A DNA stretch of 48,470 bases, from positions 1 through 48,470 of the forward strand of contig CAIVPX010000138.1 of assembly GCA_903907905.1 (NCBI GenBank). Direction: 5' to 3'. The position numbers were made by a program, and so were the translations under genes. This document shows, piece by piece, positions 7,835 to 16,100 of this stretch. The notes under the pieces were generated by a model. It ran no database searches. It saw only the letters and a program-made list of their open reading frames with translations, and was not told the DNA's origin. The DNA comes from an uncultured bacterium (GTDB lineage: Bacteria; Pseudomonadota; Gammaproteobacteria; Burkholderiales; Burkholderiaceae_E). Position 1 is the first letter of the stretch; each line of letters opens with the position of its first letter.

Positions 7835-8154
7835 GGTTACCTCGATTTTTCAGGTCCGGCCGTCGGGGTTGAGGAGCGCGGCGGCAGCAGCCGGTCTGCT
7901 CGCGCGGGGTGTGGGGCACTGTCAGCGCAGCCCGTGACGTCTCAGCGCCATAAACGCTCGAAAATGCTGCATCGCACAATCACAAATATCGCTCATGCGG
8001 AGCGCTGTGTCAAATTTATCACCGAGTATCTGTGCTGCATTGCAACACTCAAGAAGCGCCGTCGATTCTCAGCATGGCATGGCTTGCAGCAAGCCTGCGG
8101 CGCGGTACATTGGCAGGCTTTGCGTCAGCGCAATCGATCGCTGGGGGACTTCAC
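7835..8154. promoter_or_regulatory. Phasin / hydroxyacid dehydrogenase intergenic region with repeated TGCTGCATYGCA boxes
   Basis: This 320-bp stretch between divergent genes holds no convincing ORF. It contains two near-identical boxes, TGCTGCATCGCA (7965-7976) and TGCTGCATTGCA (8033-8044), 68 bp apart start to start, in a locally A/T-rich stretch. PHA-responsive repressors of the PhaR type bind TGC-rich elements at phasin promoters, so these are candidate operators; the exact PhaR consensus for this lineage was not checked. The second box is also about 110 bp upstream of the plus-strand dehydrogenase. Confidence 0.4.
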
Positions 8155-9036
8155 ATGGGTAATACCGTCGCTTTCCTGGGCCTGGGCGCAATGGGCGCAC
8201 CGATGGCCACGAACCTCCTCAAGGCAGGTTTCACGGTCAATGTCTGGAATCGTTCACCCGCTCGCTGCGAGCCCCTGGGGCGCCTCGGCGCGACAGTGTG
8301 CGATCGCATCGGCCAGGCGGTGGCCGATGCTGACTTTGTCGTGTCGATCATCGCCGATGATCAGGCCACGCGCGAGGTCATGCTCGGCACGCAGGGCGTG
8401 GTCGCCTCGGCCCGGCCTGGCACGATCATCATCGACTCGAGCACCAATACGCCTGCAATGGCACGGGAGGTCGCGCGCGCCGCGAAGGATCATGGCATCA
8501 ATTACCTCGATGCGCCGGTGTCGGGCAGCATCGGCCAGGCGAGCTCGGCCGAGCTCGTGTTCATGGTGGGTGGTGAACTCGCGGCCTTCGAGGCGGCGCA
8601 GCCCGTTCTGGCTGCGATGGGAAAGAGCTTCGTCCACATGGGCGCAAGCGGCAGCGGCGCCACCATCAAGCTGATCAACAACATGATGTCGGGCACGCTC
8701 AATACCGTGATTGCCGAGGCCGTCACGGTGGCCGAGGCGGCCGGGCTCGATCCCGAACGCGTGATGCAACTGCTTGCCGAAGGGGCGGTTGCCTCGCGCC
8801 TGAGCAAGACCAAGCTTCCCAAGGCCTTCAAGCGGGATTTTTCGCCGCAGTTTCAGCTGGGCCTCATGGAGAAGGACTTGCGCTACTTTGTATCGCTTGC
8901 CCAGGAGCTCGATTGTCCGGTGCCGGTGGCCTCGATCGTGCGCCACCAACTGCACGCGGCCCGACGCGCTGGCCTGGGCGCGCTCGATGTTTCGGCGGTG
9001 CTGCTGCAACTCACCGGCGAGAAGCCCGCACGCTGA
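8155..9036 (+). CDS. NAD(P)-dependent beta-hydroxyacid dehydrogenase (3-hydroxyisobutyrate dehydrogenase-like)
   Basis: The 293-residue protein carries the family signatures in order: nucleotide loop GLGAMG (residues 9-14), substrate-binding DAPVSGS (119-125), and the catalytic-lysine segment GATIKLINN with Lys172. The C-terminal all-helical dimerisation domain follows. Members oxidise 3-hydroxyisobutyrate, tartronate semialdehyde, glyoxylate/succinic semialdehyde or similar substrates. ATG 8155 follows a GGGGGA site by about 7 nt. Longer upstream readings lack support. Being divergent from the phasin gene, it may respond to the same PHA or carbon status, but that is inference. Confidence 0.88.
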   Translation: MGNTVAFLGLGAMGAPMATNLLKAGFTVNVWNRSPARCEPLGRLGATVCDRIGQAVADADFVVSIIADDQATREVMLGTQGVVASARPGTIIIDSSTNTPAMAREVARAAKDHGINYLDAPVSGSIGQASSAELVFMVGGELAAFEAAQPVLAAMGKSFVHMGASGSGATIKLINNMMSGTLNTVIAEAVTVAEAAGLDPERVMQLLAEGAVASRLSKTKLPKAFKRDFSPQFQLGLMEKDLRYFVSLAQELDCPVPVASIVRHQLHAARRAGLGALDVSAVLLQLTGEKPAR

Positions 9037-9126
9037 CCACCACCGGGGCCGCGGCTCGTGAGCCCCTGCCAGGCTCCGGCCCGTACTCGGCGCAGCCAGG
9101 CGCTCGTTCTTCCAGGAGATTGCCCC

Positions 9127-10131
9127 GTGTTTCGTTCCTTTTTTCTTAATGGCCGCTGGTTTGCCTGGTCGATTCTCGGGTCGGCGCTCATCCTGTTCAC
9201 CACCTGGTACAAGGTGATGCTCGATGTGCAGATCAACGAGTGGTTTGGGGGCTTCTACAACCTCATCCAGAAAGCGCTGGGCCAGCCCGGCAGCGTGTCG
9301 CACGCCGAATATCTTGGGCACCTGCTCACCTTCGGGCAGGTAGCCGGCAGCTTCGTGCTCATCGCAGTCGGCCTCGACTGGTTCATCAAGCACTACATCT
9401 TTCGATGGCGCAACGCGATGAACGATTTTTACACGGCGCACTGGGCGCGGTTGCGCCATATCGAAGGCGCTTCGCAGAGGGTGCAAGAGGACACGATGCG
9501 CTTTGCCCGCATCATGGAAACGCTGGGCGTGAGCTTCATGCGCAGCCTGCTGACCCTGTTCGCGTTCTTGCCGATCCTCTGGGCGCTGTCGGCCAGCGTG
9601 ACCGAACTGCCCTGGATCGGCGAGGTCTCGCATGCGCTGGTTTATGTGGCGATTCTGTTTGCCTTGGCCGGTACGGTGCTGATGGCGCTGGTCGGTTTCA
9701 AGCTGCCGGGGCTGGAGTTCGAAAACCAGCGGGTCGAGGCGGCGTACCGCAAGGAGCTCGTGCACGGCGAAGATGATGCCGCCCGGGCCAGTGCCGCCTC
9801 CGTGCAGACGCTCTTTGGCGAGGTTCGTCGCAATTACTTCCGGCTGTTTTTTCACTACCTGTATTTTGACGTCGCCAAGTGGTCCTACCTGCAGTTCAGC
9901 GTACTGGTTCCCTACCTCGCGCTCGGGCCAACCATTGTGACGGGGGCGGTGACGCTGGGCACCATGCAGCAGATCATCCGTGCCTTCGGCAAGGTGCAGG
10001 AGTCGTTCCAGTACCTCGTGACGAGCTGGTCGACGATCGTAGAGCTGGCGTCGGTCTACAAGAGATTGCGCATATTTGAGGCGCTGATCACCACCAGCGC
10101 GACCGATTCCGACGGACGGTCGCCCGTCTGA
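9127..10131 (+). CDS. SbmA/BacA-like peptide/antibiotic transporter
   Basis: This 334-residue integral membrane protein matches SbmA/BacA over nearly its whole length. Hallmarks are FRWRNAMNDFY, RHIEGASQRVQEDTMRFAR, VGFKLPGLEFENQRVEAAYRK, the HGEDDA acidic stretch and RNYFRLFFHYLYF. The family imports proline-rich peptides, bleomycin-like compounds and cobalamin using the proton gradient, through an ABC-exporter-like membrane fold without a nucleotide-binding domain. A GTG start at 9127 is chosen: a CAGGAG site lies about 8 nt upstream and homology begins at FRSFF. Compared with E. coli SbmA (about 406 residues), the N-terminal region is shorter by about one membrane segment. Confidence 0.88.
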   Translation: MFRSFFLNGRWFAWSILGSALILFTTWYKVMLDVQINEWFGGFYNLIQKALGQPGSVSHAEYLGHLLTFGQVAGSFVLIAVGLDWFIKHYIFRWRNAMNDFYTAHWARLRHIEGASQRVQEDTMRFARIMETLGVSFMRSLLTLFAFLPILWALSASVTELPWIGEVSHALVYVAILFALAGTVLMALVGFKLPGLEFENQRVEAAYRKELVHGEDDAARASAASVQTLFGEVRRNYFRLFFHYLYFDVAKWSYLQFSVLVPYLALGPTIVTGAVTLGTMQQIIRAFGKVQESFQYLVTSWSTIVELASVYKRLRIFEALITTSATDSDGRSPV

Positions 10132-10142
10132 GGCGACGGGCG
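10121..10142. terminator. Convergent hairpin (8-bp perfect stem) after the SbmA-like gene
   Basis: CGCCCGTC (10121-10128) and GACGGGCG (10135-10142) form a perfect 8-bp stem with a 6-nt loop containing the SbmA-like stop codon. It sits between two convergent genes and could end both transcripts. No T-tract follows, so Rho-assisted termination or simple mRNA protection is equally possible. Confidence 0.4.
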
Positions 10143-10147
10143 CATCA

Positions 10148-10564
10148 TCAGCCCTCGCTGGAGGGCGGCGGATAGGCCTTGATGAAGGCCAGAATGACTT
10201 CGCGGATCACCTTTCGCTGCGGAACCGGCAGCTGCAGAAAGGCCTCGAAAATTTCGCGCTCCTGATAGCCCACGCCGGAATCCCAACGCGCGCGCCGCTC
10301 TTCGATTCGCGCGCTGACCTCGTCACCAAAGCGCAGCACATGAGGCGGCACGCCCAGCCACTCAGCCAGCACTACCAGCTTGTCCTGAGAGGGCAGAGTT
10401 TCGCCGAGAAGCCAACGCCTGACGCCATGCAGGGTCATGGGCTTGCCCCAGTAGCGCTGATTGAACTCGCGCTCGAGCACCGAGGGCTTGGGCGCGTAGC
10501 CCGAGTCCTGCATGGCCTTGATGAGGCGCTCTGCGAACTGCTGCTTGGTGGGGTCTGTGTGCAT
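10148..10564 (-). CDS. Small helix-turn-helix (XRE-like) transcriptional regulator
   Basis: The 138-residue protein has an N-terminal HTH region of the form FAERLIKAMQDSGY... MTLHGVRRWLLGETLPSQDKL... LAEWLGV, which resembles a Cro/CI-like domain with an insertion. A short helical C-terminus ends in RKVIREVILAFIKAYPP. It was not recognised as a named regulator, and its targets are unknown. ATG 10564 is preferred over the in-frame TTG at 10645 because the upstream 27 residues look non-coding. A palindrome lies about 65 bp upstream of this start and could be an autoregulatory operator. Confidence 0.65.
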   Translation of the reverse strand: MHTDPTKQQFAERLIKAMQDSGYAPKPSVLEREFNQRYWGKPMTLHGVRRWLLGETLPSQDKLVVLAEWLGVPPHVLRFGDEVSARIEERRARWDSGVGYQEREIFEAFLQLPVPQRKVIREVILAFIKAYPPPSSEG

Positions 10565-10627
10565 GGTCCAGGTCGGTAGCGGCGTTGGAAAGCGAAGCGT
10601 GGAACTGTAAAGGAGCACAGAGTTAAA

Positions 10628-10648
10628 GACTTGAGATGGATACAAGTC
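10628..10648. repeat. Inverted repeat GACTTG-N9-CAAGTC upstream of the HTH gene
   Basis: GACTTG (10628-10633) and CAAGTC (10643-10648) form a 6-bp perfect dyad with a 9-nt spacer in the A/T-richer leader of the HTH regulator. It lies about 65-85 bp before the chosen ATG, where a repressor operator would be expected. The rest of the 250-bp gap up to the GNAT gene shows no ORF or RNA gene. Confidence 0.35.
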
Positions 10649-10814
10649 CTTACAAGAAACACGACACGGTGATCAGGACGCTCGAGCGCCATTGACGACA
10701 CAGCCGGTGTGGGCGAATTCACAGGTCCGGACAAGAGGCAGATGTTAGCAGCAATATTTGCCCGGATCGCAACGCGCTGAAACGAGCTCTTTCGGCAGCG
10801 TACGCGGTAGTGAA

Positions 10815-11210
10815 TCAAGCCTTGCGTCGAACGATGAAACCGTTATCGATTCTCGAAAAACCCAGTGACGGGTAATAACGCATGGCGCCGGGTGCGGACA
10901 ACAGAATCAGTGAAACCTCAGGGCCCACGGCCGCCTGAACGACGTCGACGAGGCGCCGGCCGATGCCTGATCGCTGATGCGTGGCTGAAACAGCGAGGTC
11001 GGAGAGGTAGCAGCACCAGCTGAAATCGGTCAGCGCCCGGCAGACCCCCACCAGCGTCTGGTCGTCCCAGGCGGAAATCACCAGGTTGGCATGGCGGAAC
11101 ATGGCGTCGATGCGCGCGCGATCATCAATCGGGCGTTGGATGCCCGAGGACCTGAAGACGCTGATGATCGCGTCGGGATCGAGCACCATGTTGGTCTGGT
11201 AGTGGATCAT
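10815..11210 (-). CDS. GNAT-family N-acetyltransferase
   Basis: The 131-residue protein has the GNAT core. The beta4 strand YLSDLAVSATHQ is followed by the acetyl-CoA pyrophosphate-binding loop QRSGIGRRLV (Q-x-x-G-x-G), and the C-terminal YYPSLGFSR motif ends the fold. It resembles the single-domain, Arabidopsis-like small acetyltransferases. The acceptor substrate is unknown. ATG 11210 is chosen. A GTG at 11249 would add 13 residues without homology. It lies 67 bp downstream of a Bug receptor gene on the same strand and may be co-transcribed. Confidence 0.8.
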   Translation of the reverse strand: MIHYQTNMVLDPDAIISVFRSSGIQRPIDDRARIDAMFRHANLVISAWDDQTLVGVCRALTDFSWCCYLSDLAVSATHQRSGIGRRLVDVVQAAVGPEVSLILLSAPGAMRYYPSLGFSRIDNGFIVRRKA

Positions 11211-11276
11211 CGACAACTTGCTGGCGTGTCTGGACAAGTGGGCAAGCACGCCTCAGCACTGCGCAGCGCCCCCGGC

Positions 11277-12260
11277 TCAGTCAACGCGTGCGCCCGAGTC
11301 ACGGATCATCGCCCCCCACTTGGCGAGCTCGGCGGCGATGAAGGGACCGAACTGATCGGGCGGGGTGAGCACTGCCTGGCCACCGAGTGCATTCATGGCC
11401 TTGAGTACATCCGGTGAAAGCCAGCTTTTGGCCAGCGCCTGATAGATCGTTGCCACCACTTCGCGGGGCGTGTCGCGCGGCGCAGCGACGCCCACCCATG
11501 CCGGGGCATCGAAGTCACCGAGGCCACTTTCGGCGATGGTCGCGATTTCGGGCGCTGCGGTGCTGCGCGATCGACTCGCGATCGCGAGGATGCGCAGCTT
11601 CCCCTCCCGGGCCAGCGGCAGCAGGGTGGTACCGGTATCGAAGACGGCCTGGATCTGCCCGCCGATCAGATCCTGCAGGGCGGGTCCGCTGCCCTTGTAG
11701 GGAATGTGCACGAGCTCGATCCCCTGCGCCTTCTTGAACGACTCCATCATGATGTGCGTGGTGGTGCCGTTGCCGTTGGAGCCATAGCTGATTGCGCCGG
11801 GGCGCGCTCGCGCAGCCTGAACGAAGTCGGCGGCGGTGCTGGCTGCAAAGCCGTTGGTGACCGCCAGAAACAGCGGCACCACGGCCAGTTGCGCGATCGG
11901 CACGAAATCGCGAACCGGGCTGTAGGCTAACTTGAAGAGGCCCGGGTTGATGGCCAGCGTGCCGCTGGAGCCCACCAGCAGGGTGTAGCCGTCGGGCGCT
12001 GCCTTGGAGGCGAGGTCGGTACCGATGCTGCCACCTGCGCCGGGCCGGTTGTCGACCACGACCGACTGCCGAAGTGTCTCCTCGAGTTTTCGCGCGAGCG
12101 CGCGCGCCACTGCGTCGGTGGCGTTGCCCGGCGGAAAGGGCGCGATCACGCGGATGGGTTTGTCAGGGTAGTTGGCGTATGCGGCAGGCGCGCTGCCCAG
12201 CAGCGCCAGCACGGCGAAGATGATGGCGGTCCAGGGTGAGCGAATAGGGCGGGTAGGCAT
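11277..12260 (-). CDS. Bug-family tripartite tricarboxylate transporter substrate-binding protein
   Basis: This 327-residue periplasmic receptor has a signal peptide (residues 1-29, AYA-N) followed by the Bug/TctC signature YPDKPIRVIAPFPPG. GAGGSIGTDLASKAAPDGYTLL and VHIPYKGSGPALQDLIGGQ also mark the family. These Venus-flytrap proteins bind carboxylates such as tricarboxylates, aromatic acids or amino acids for TTT-type uptake. No TctA or TctB membrane subunit is encoded in the window, so it is an orphan receptor, as is common in Burkholderiales. It is divergent from a second Bug gene. Confidence 0.92.
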   Translation of the reverse strand: MPTRPIRSPWTAIIFAVLALLGSAPAAYANYPDKPIRVIAPFPPGNATDAVARALARKLEETLRQSVVVDNRPGAGGSIGTDLASKAAPDGYTLLVGSSGTLAINPGLFKLAYSPVRDFVPIAQLAVVPLFLAVTNGFAASTAADFVQAARARPGAISYGSNGNGTTTHIMMESFKKAQGIELVHIPYKGSGPALQDLIGGQIQAVFDTGTTLLPLAREGKLRILAIASRSRSTAAPEIATIAESGLGDFDAPAWVGVAAPRDTPREVVATIYQALAKSWLSPDVLKAMNALGGQAVLTPPDQFGPFIAAELAKWGAMIRDSGARVD

Positions 12261-12416
12261 GGCGGGGTTCCTCTCGGGTGGCCGGATTTTGCGGCGCCCG
12301 GGCCGCAGGGGTCAATGTCCCGTCTCAATCCCTGGATCGGGCGCGGTCTTGGCGGGTCGGCCTCGGTACACCTACCGACTCGCGCGGCTTGCCATCTCGC
12401 TGGTGGCCCGCTCGCG

Positions 12417-12446
12417 TTGACGGCCCGAGACGAATCCGTCTACAGT
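12417..12446 (+). promoter_or_regulatory. Sigma70-like promoter upstream of the second Bug receptor
   Basis: TTGACG (12417-12422) and TACAGT (12441-12446) are separated by 18 nt. They would start transcription near 12453, about 34 nt before ATG 12487. A GAGGGAGA ribosome-binding site lies in that leader. No operator dyad was recognised. Confidence 0.5.
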
Positions 12447-12486
12447 GCCCGCGAACAGCGCGCCATCAAATCTCGAGGGAGACATC

Positions 12487-13485
12487 ATGACAGTGACCGC
12501 ACCATTGCGAGGGATTCCTTGGATCAGGCGAATCGCCCAGGCGGCCCTGCTCATGCTGGGGATCCTGGGGGGCGGTGCCGTGCGCGCCGACTACCCCGAC
12601 AAACCCGTCCGCGTGATCGTGCCGGTGGGCGCGGGTGGCGGCACCGACATCGTCGCGCGCCTGATCGGTCGCAAACTCTCTGAATCGCTCGCCCAACCCG
12701 TGGTGGTCGAAAACCGCCCAAGCGGCGGCGGCAACGTTGGCGCTACGGCGGTGGCGCGCTCAAAACCCGACGGCCACACGCTGCTGCTCACCTACGGGGC
12801 CAACGTGACGGTCAATCCGTCGATCTACAAGAGCGCGGGCTTCGATCCCATTCGCGATTTTGCGCCGGTCACTCAGATTGCCTCCTCGCCCTATGTACTG
12901 GTGGTGCATCCGGGCGTGCGTGCCACCAGCGTGGCGCAGCTCATCGCCCTCATGAAGGAGGGCAAGGAGCACTTCACCTTTGCATCGGCCGCCCAAGGAA
13001 GTCCGGACCATCTCGCCGGTGAGCTCTTCAAGATGATGGCCGGGGTCGAGATGGTCAACATTCCCTACAAGAGCAGCGCCGAGGGTCTGCTCGATGTGCT
13101 GGGAGGCCGGCTGCAAATGGCCTTCGTCACGATCCCCAGTGCGATCAATCATCTCAAGGCGGGCAGCCTGCGCCCGCTCGGCGTGTCGCAGTTTCAGCGC
13201 GCCAAATTATTACCTGAGGTGCCGCCCATCAGCGACGCCGTGCCCAACTTCGAAATCGCCACCTGGTACGGGATCTGGGCGCCGGCGGGCACGCCCGCGG
13301 CCATCATCGACCGGCTGCAAGGCGATGTGCGTCGTATCGTGGATCAGCAGGAGGTAGCCGATACGCTGGCCCGTAGCGGCTTTGTGGTGGTCGCGAGCAC
13401 GCCCGCCGAGTTCGCTGAATTCAGCCGTCGCGAGACCGAGAAATACGCGGCCATCGTGAAGGCGGCGCGTGTGACCATCGAATGA
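12487..13485 (+). CDS. Bug-family tripartite tricarboxylate transporter substrate-binding protein
   Basis: This 332-residue secreted receptor carries a signal peptide (about residues 1-35, VRA-D), then YPDKPVRVIVPVGAGGGTDIVAR. It also has RPSGGGNVGATAVARSKPDGHTLL and the VNIPYKSSAEGLLDVLGGR ligand-loop segment. It binds an unknown carboxylate. The start at ATG 12487 has a GAGGGAGA site 5 nt upstream. It is the first gene of a plus-strand run with FadH-like, GFA, FAD and flavin-reductase genes, which suggests that its ligand, or a breakdown product, is the substrate of that cluster. Confidence 0.92.
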   Translation: MTVTAPLRGIPWIRRIAQAALLMLGILGGGAVRADYPDKPVRVIVPVGAGGGTDIVARLIGRKLSESLAQPVVVENRPSGGGNVGATAVARSKPDGHTLLLTYGANVTVNPSIYKSAGFDPIRDFAPVTQIASSPYVLVVHPGVRATSVAQLIALMKEGKEHFTFASAAQGSPDHLAGELFKMMAGVEMVNIPYKSSAEGLLDVLGGRLQMAFVTIPSAINHLKAGSLRPLGVSQFQRAKLLPEVPPISDAVPNFEIATWYGIWAPAGTPAAIIDRLQGDVRRIVDQQEVADTLARSGFVVVASTPAEFAEFSRRETEKYAAIVKAARVTIE

Positions 13486-13557
13486 GTCGTGTGCCGCGTT
13501 GCGCATGGGGCGCGTGATGGACCGCACAGTGCAGCGCGCACCCGGTGAGCGGCGCTC

Positions 13558-15582
13558 ATGAGTCTCATTGATCGCGGCGCCGCGCCCGCCCATGACACGG
13601 CGGACGGACTGCCCCACCCCCAGTTTCCCCGGCTCTTTTCAGGCTTTGATCTGGGCGGACTCAGGCTGCGCAACCGACTGGTGCTCTCGCCCATGGGCAG
13701 CCGTTTCGCCCGAGAGGGCCGGCCCATGCCGGGCGACGTCGCCTTTTACCGCGCACGCTCCGAGGCGGGTGTCGGTCTCATCATCACCGGCGGCACGCCC
13801 GTGCACCCCTCCGGGACGCTGCGCAATCGCGCCGCCTTCGAGGCTTACAATGAGCAATGCCTGCCGGCGTTCGCCGAGTTCGCGACGGCGGTGCGTGCGG
13901 GCGGCGCGCGCCTGATCGGACAGCTCTACCATCGGGGTCGCGAGACCATGGGCGACTCCGACTGGGCGCCCTGGGCCCCGTCGCCTCTTGCTGCGCCCTA
14001 CGATCCGCAGATTCCCCACGAAATGACGGTGGCCGAGATCGATGAGGTGGTCGCAGGCTTCGGCCGTTCGGCGCGTCACCTGGTGCAGTCCGGTTTCGAT
14101 GGCATCGAGATTCACGCGGCGCACGGCTATCTCGTGGCGCAATTTCTGTCCGAGCACGGGAATCAGCGCCAGGACGAGTACGGCGGCTCACCCGAGCGTC
14201 GCATGCGTTTCATCCTGCGCATCGTCGAGGCGATCCGCGAGCAGATCGGTGCGGCACCGCCTCTCGGGGTTCGCATCAGCGCGGTCGAGGGTGCCGAGAT
14301 CGAGGGGGGCATCGACCTGGCCTTCAGTCAGCGACTGGCCGAGACCTTGGCGAACACCGGAGCCGTGAACTACATCTCGGTCACGCTGGGCGTGCGCGGC
14401 ACCTATGTGAAAGACATGTCGGTCCCGGTGGGGCCCACGGTGGATCTGGCCGCCCGCATCCGTGAGGCCTGCGGGCTGCCGGTGATCGTCGGCCAGCGCA
14501 TCAACCACCCGCCCTTCGCCGAGCGCGTGCTCGCCGAGTGCAAGGCCGACCTCATCGGCATGGCCCGGCCCTTCATTGCCGATGCGCAATGGGTGCAGAA
14601 GGCGCGTGAGCGCCGGCTCGACGAGATCAGGCCCTGCGTGGCCTGCAATCAGGTGTGCCGCTCGGGGATCATGGGCTGCCTGCACAATCCTTCCTCGGGG
14701 CGCGAGCTCATCTGGCAGCCCGGCGTCTTCGATCGGGCGGCCAGCCGCCGTCGCATCGTGGTCGTGGGGGGCGGACCTGCGGGCATGGAGGCAGCCATCG
14801 TTGCCGCATCGCGTGGCCACGATGTCGTGTTGTTTGAAGCCGCGCGCGCCTTGGGCGGGCAGGTACGCACCGCTGCGCTCGCACCAAACCGCACCGAGAT
14901 CGACGGCGTCGTCGCCTGGCGGGCGAGCGAACTGACCCGCCTGGGGGTGGACGTGCGCCTGGGCGTGCGTGCCGATGAGGCAAGCGTGCAGGCCGAGTCG
15001 CCCGACGCCGTGGTGATCGCCACGGGGGCTGTGCCCGCGCCGGCGGGGATCGAGGGGGGCGACCTGCCGCATGTGATCGACGTGCTTCGTGCCCTCGACC
15101 CCGATCCCGATACGCGTCAGCGGCTCGATCGCGCCCGAACGGCCGTGGTGGTCGACAACGGCTCGGGCTTCTGGGAAAGCTGTAGCGTGGCCGAAGCGCT
15201 TGCGACCCGAGGGCTGTCGGTGCACTACCTCACGCCGGTGCGTGGCTTTGCCGAAGGCCTGCCCTTCGAGGCGGCCCCGCCGCTGCTGGCGCGACTGCGC
15301 GGTCTGGGCGTGGTGCTGCTGCCCATGCATCGCGTTGCCTGGATCGATGAGTCGGGCGTCACCGCCTTCGATGCCGTGGCCAGCGCCGCCACGGGCGTTT
15401 TGAAGGACGTGCTGCTGCCGGCCGACGTGGTGGTCTGTTATAGCGGCAAGCGGGTGGTCGACGAGTTGGCCGGGCCCTTGCGCGGCGCGGGCCTCGAGGT
15501 GCACACGGTGGGTGACTGCGTGGCGCCTCGGCGAATCAATCATGCGACCTTCGAGGCGCATGCGATCGGACGCAAGCTTTGA
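13558..15582 (+). CDS. NADH:flavin oxidoreductase, 2,4-dienoyl-CoA reductase (FadH)-like
   Basis: The 674-residue protein has the two-module FadH/trimethylamine-dehydrogenase layout. An N-terminal Old Yellow Enzyme barrel (about residues 20-350) shows NRLVLSPM, HAAHGYLVAQFLS and DEYGGSPERRMRF. A cysteine cluster CVACNQVC...C for a [4Fe-4S] centre follows. Then come FAD and NAD Rossmann modules with VVGGGPAGMEAA. Electrons run from NAD(P)H via FAD and Fe-S to FMN, which reduces a C=C bond. The fourth cysteine follows the third by only 6 residues, closer than in E. coli FadH. The next gene starts at the stop codon. The substrate could be a dienoyl-CoA, an unsaturated ketone or an aromatic-ring intermediate. 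Confidence 0.88.
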   Translation: MSLIDRGAAPAHDTADGLPHPQFPRLFSGFDLGGLRLRNRLVLSPMGSRFAREGRPMPGDVAFYRARSEAGVGLIITGGTPVHPSGTLRNRAAFEAYNEQCLPAFAEFATAVRAGGARLIGQLYHRGRETMGDSDWAPWAPSPLAAPYDPQIPHEMTVAEIDEVVAGFGRSARHLVQSGFDGIEIHAAHGYLVAQFLSEHGNQRQDEYGGSPERRMRFILRIVEAIREQIGAAPPLGVRISAVEGAEIEGGIDLAFSQRLAETLANTGAVNYISVTLGVRGTYVKDMSVPVGPTVDLAARIREACGLPVIVGQRINHPPFAERVLAECKADLIGMARPFIADAQWVQKARERRLDEIRPCVACNQVCRSGIMGCLHNPSSGRELIWQPGVFDRAASRRRIVVVGGGPAGMEAAIVAASRGHDVVLFEAARALGGQVRTAALAPNRTEIDGVVAWRASELTRLGVDVRLGVRADEASVQAESPDAVVIATGAVPAPAGIEGGDLPHVIDVLRALDPDPDTRQRLDRARTAVVVDNGSGFWESCSVAEALATRGLSVHYLTPVRGFAEGLPFEAAPPLLARLRGLGVVLLPMHRVAWIDESGVTAFDAVASAATGVLKDVLLPADVVVCYSGKRVVDELAGPLRGAGLEVHTVGDCVAPRRINHATFEAHAIGRKL

Positions 15583-16013
15583 GTGCGCCCGCGCCTGATG
15601 CGACCGCACTGCTGCAGGTCGACGGCCGTTGCCATTGCGGCCAGATCCGCTACAGCGCGCGGGTTGATCCTGCCAGCGCGAGCCTGTGTCATTGCAGCGA
15701 CTGTCAGATGATGACGGGGTCGGCCTATCGCGCCACCGTGCGCGCGCGTGCACCCGACTTTCGCCTGCTGAGCGGATCGCCCACGCGTTACGTCAAAACC
15801 GCCGACAGCGGCACGCGGCGCCTGCACGCCTTTTGCCCCGCATGCGGCACGCCGGTGTATTCCTGCGCGCCGACCGATCCTGATGCCTATTCGCTTCGAA
15901 TCGGCTGCCTCGCGCAGCGCCACCAACTGCCCCCGCAGCGCCAGATCTGGTGCGACTCGGCGCTGCCCTGGTCGGCCGATCTCGGTGGCCTGACCGCACG
16001 CGGGCGTCAGTAG
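15579..16013 (+). CDS. GFA (glutathione-dependent formaldehyde-activating enzyme)-family zinc protein
   Basis: This 144-residue protein has the GFA/Mss4-like zinc-cysteine pattern: CHCG at about residues 18-21, CHCSDC with MMTGS around 37-47, and CPACGTPVYS around 86-95. Family members bind zinc and act in glutathione-linked chemistry such as S-hydroxymethylglutathione formation, but most are uncharacterised. Translation probably starts at TTG 15579, overlapping the TGA of the FadH-like gene (TTGA). No ATG or GTG is in frame before the first zinc motif, so coupled initiation is likely. Its position inside a catabolic run suggests handling of a one-carbon or thiol-bound by-product. Confidence 0.8.
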   Translation: MSAPAPDATALLQVDGRCHCGQIRYSARVDPASASLCHCSDCQMMTGSAYRATVRARAPDFRLLSGSPTRYVKTADSGTRRLHAFCPACGTPVYSCAPTDPDAYSLRIGCLAQRHQLPPQRQIWCDSALPWSADLGGLTARGRQ

Positions 16014-16100
16014 CGGGCCCTTGCGTTCGCCCCGAACCCTTCGCAAGATTGACTGCAACCTGGCGTCAGCCACCCTTATTCTGCCTGGACACTTCGCACC

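Noticed and set aside
8254-9855. 533-codon minus-strand open frame
   Set aside because: Antisense to the hydroxyacid dehydrogenase and SbmA-like genes. It has no recognisable motif.
14188-15753. 521-codon minus-strand open frame
   Set aside because: Antisense to the FadH-like gene, whose motifs are unambiguous. No domain is visible in the opposite frame.
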